From: Streptomyces tanashiensis
GTDB lineage: Bacteria; Actinomycetota; Actinomycetes; Streptomycetales; Streptomycetaceae
Assembly: GCF_014648895.1 (NCBI RefSeq)
Contig: NZ_BMRZ01000002.1
Location: 620,001 to 684,000 of the forward strand
Length of the DNA stretch: 64,000 bases
Direction: 5' to 3'
Positions 63,819 through 64,000 of the stretch are shown piece by piece. Numbering within the stretch: the first letter of the stretch is position 1; every line of letters starts with the position of its first letter. The notes under the pieces were generated by a model. It was not told the origin of the DNA, made no database searches, and saw only the letters and a list, made by a program, of their open reading frames with translations. Both the position numbers and the translations under genes were made by a program.

Positions 63819-64000
63819 ATGCGCTCACATGCCCTTCCCCCGTCCGCCCTCCGCCGGAGGACCGGCAGACTGTGTACGGCGCTGACCGTCGGCGTCCTCG
63901 GTCCGGCCGCCGTGCTGGTGGCGCCGCAGACCTCGCAGGCCGCCGAAAGCACACTCGGCAGCGCGGCGACGCAGAGCGGCCGGTACTTCGGCACCGCCGT
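63819..64000 (+). CDS. Start of a secreted GH10 endo-1,4-beta-xylanase (partial)
   Basis: The ATG at 63819 has TGGAGG 7 bases upstream. The first 60 residues are visible: a signal peptide (MRSHALPPSALRRRTGRL... to QTSQA) and then AESTLGSAATQSGRYFGTA, which is the N-terminus of mature Streptomyces GH10 xylanases such as XlnA. The catalytic domain lies beyond the window. GH10 enzymes cut the xylan backbone, complementing the arabinofuranosidase next door. Confidence 0.85.
   Translation, partial: MRSHALPPSALRRRTGRLCTALTVGVLGPAAVLVAPQTSQAAESTLGSAATQSGRYFGTA

Noticed and set aside
1..64000. tRNA, rRNA, riboswitch or CRISPR features
   Set aside because: No cloverleaf-like or rRNA-like sequence, no known riboswitch core and no repeat-spacer array was recognised by eye; a covariance-model scan would be decisive.

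Overview
The window is about 64 kb of very GC-rich DNA with strong G/C bias at third codon positions, GTG and TTG starts, Tat signals, an LAxTG-type sorting signal and many actinobacterial families. It reads as a Streptomyces (or close relative) chromosome segment, and the density of accessory genes, pseudogenes and insertion-sequence relics suggests a chromosome arm. I saw no rRNA, tRNA or CRISPR array. Functions are assigned from motifs and recalled families; no database search was run.

Left part (1-18 kb): the tail of a probable WD40 protein, a SpoIIE/PP2C phosphatase, a MASE1 membrane protein, and an NfeD/SPFH pair. The pair is flanked on both sides by decayed DNA holding IS5-type transposase relics, two copies of a ~175 bp direct repeat, and the 5' stubs of two broken genes. 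Then follow a secreted beta-helix protein, a receptor Ser/Thr kinase, a divergent GlxA-like regulator/dienelactone hydrolase pair, a large LAxTG-anchored surface protein, a RibD-like reductase, a START-like protein, and a broken AraC/RidA pair.

Centre (18-39 kb): a Pls/PosA-type synthetase (adenylation, carrier protein, membrane and three beta-helix domains). Its adenylation pocket reads DAESIGTVVK, close to lysine codes, and it overlaps or closely abuts an M1 metallopeptidase gene. This pair is the best candidate for an unusual natural-product system, a cationic poly-amino-acid with its own hydrolase. Next are a PLP decarboxylase, an orphan TetR-like operator, a 2746-residue SpvB/Rhs toxin with a probable Ntox44 tip and no visible immunity gene, and a tight GMC oxidoreductase-patatin-metallophosphoesterase operon.

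Right centre (39-51 kb): a stress/dormancy-like block. It has an ADH / beta-phosphoglucomutase / GH65 phosphorylase operon, a beta-CASP nuclease, a CBS-BON protein, nicotinate phosphoribosyltransferase, Hsp20 with a flavodoxin, and two universal stress proteins. Three GGGCCGTTCG-type palindromes lie in front of genes here and just beyond, and resemble DevR/OsdR boxes.

Right end (51-64 kb): an ABC exporter pair, a SulP transporter, an MFS pump with a MarR regulator, and a hemicellulose locus. That locus has an aldose 1-epimerase, a CBM13-GH62 arabinofuranosidase, a LacI regulator and the start of a GH10 xylanase. It carries repeated CGAAA-N3-TTTCG palindromes that are probably the LacI operators.
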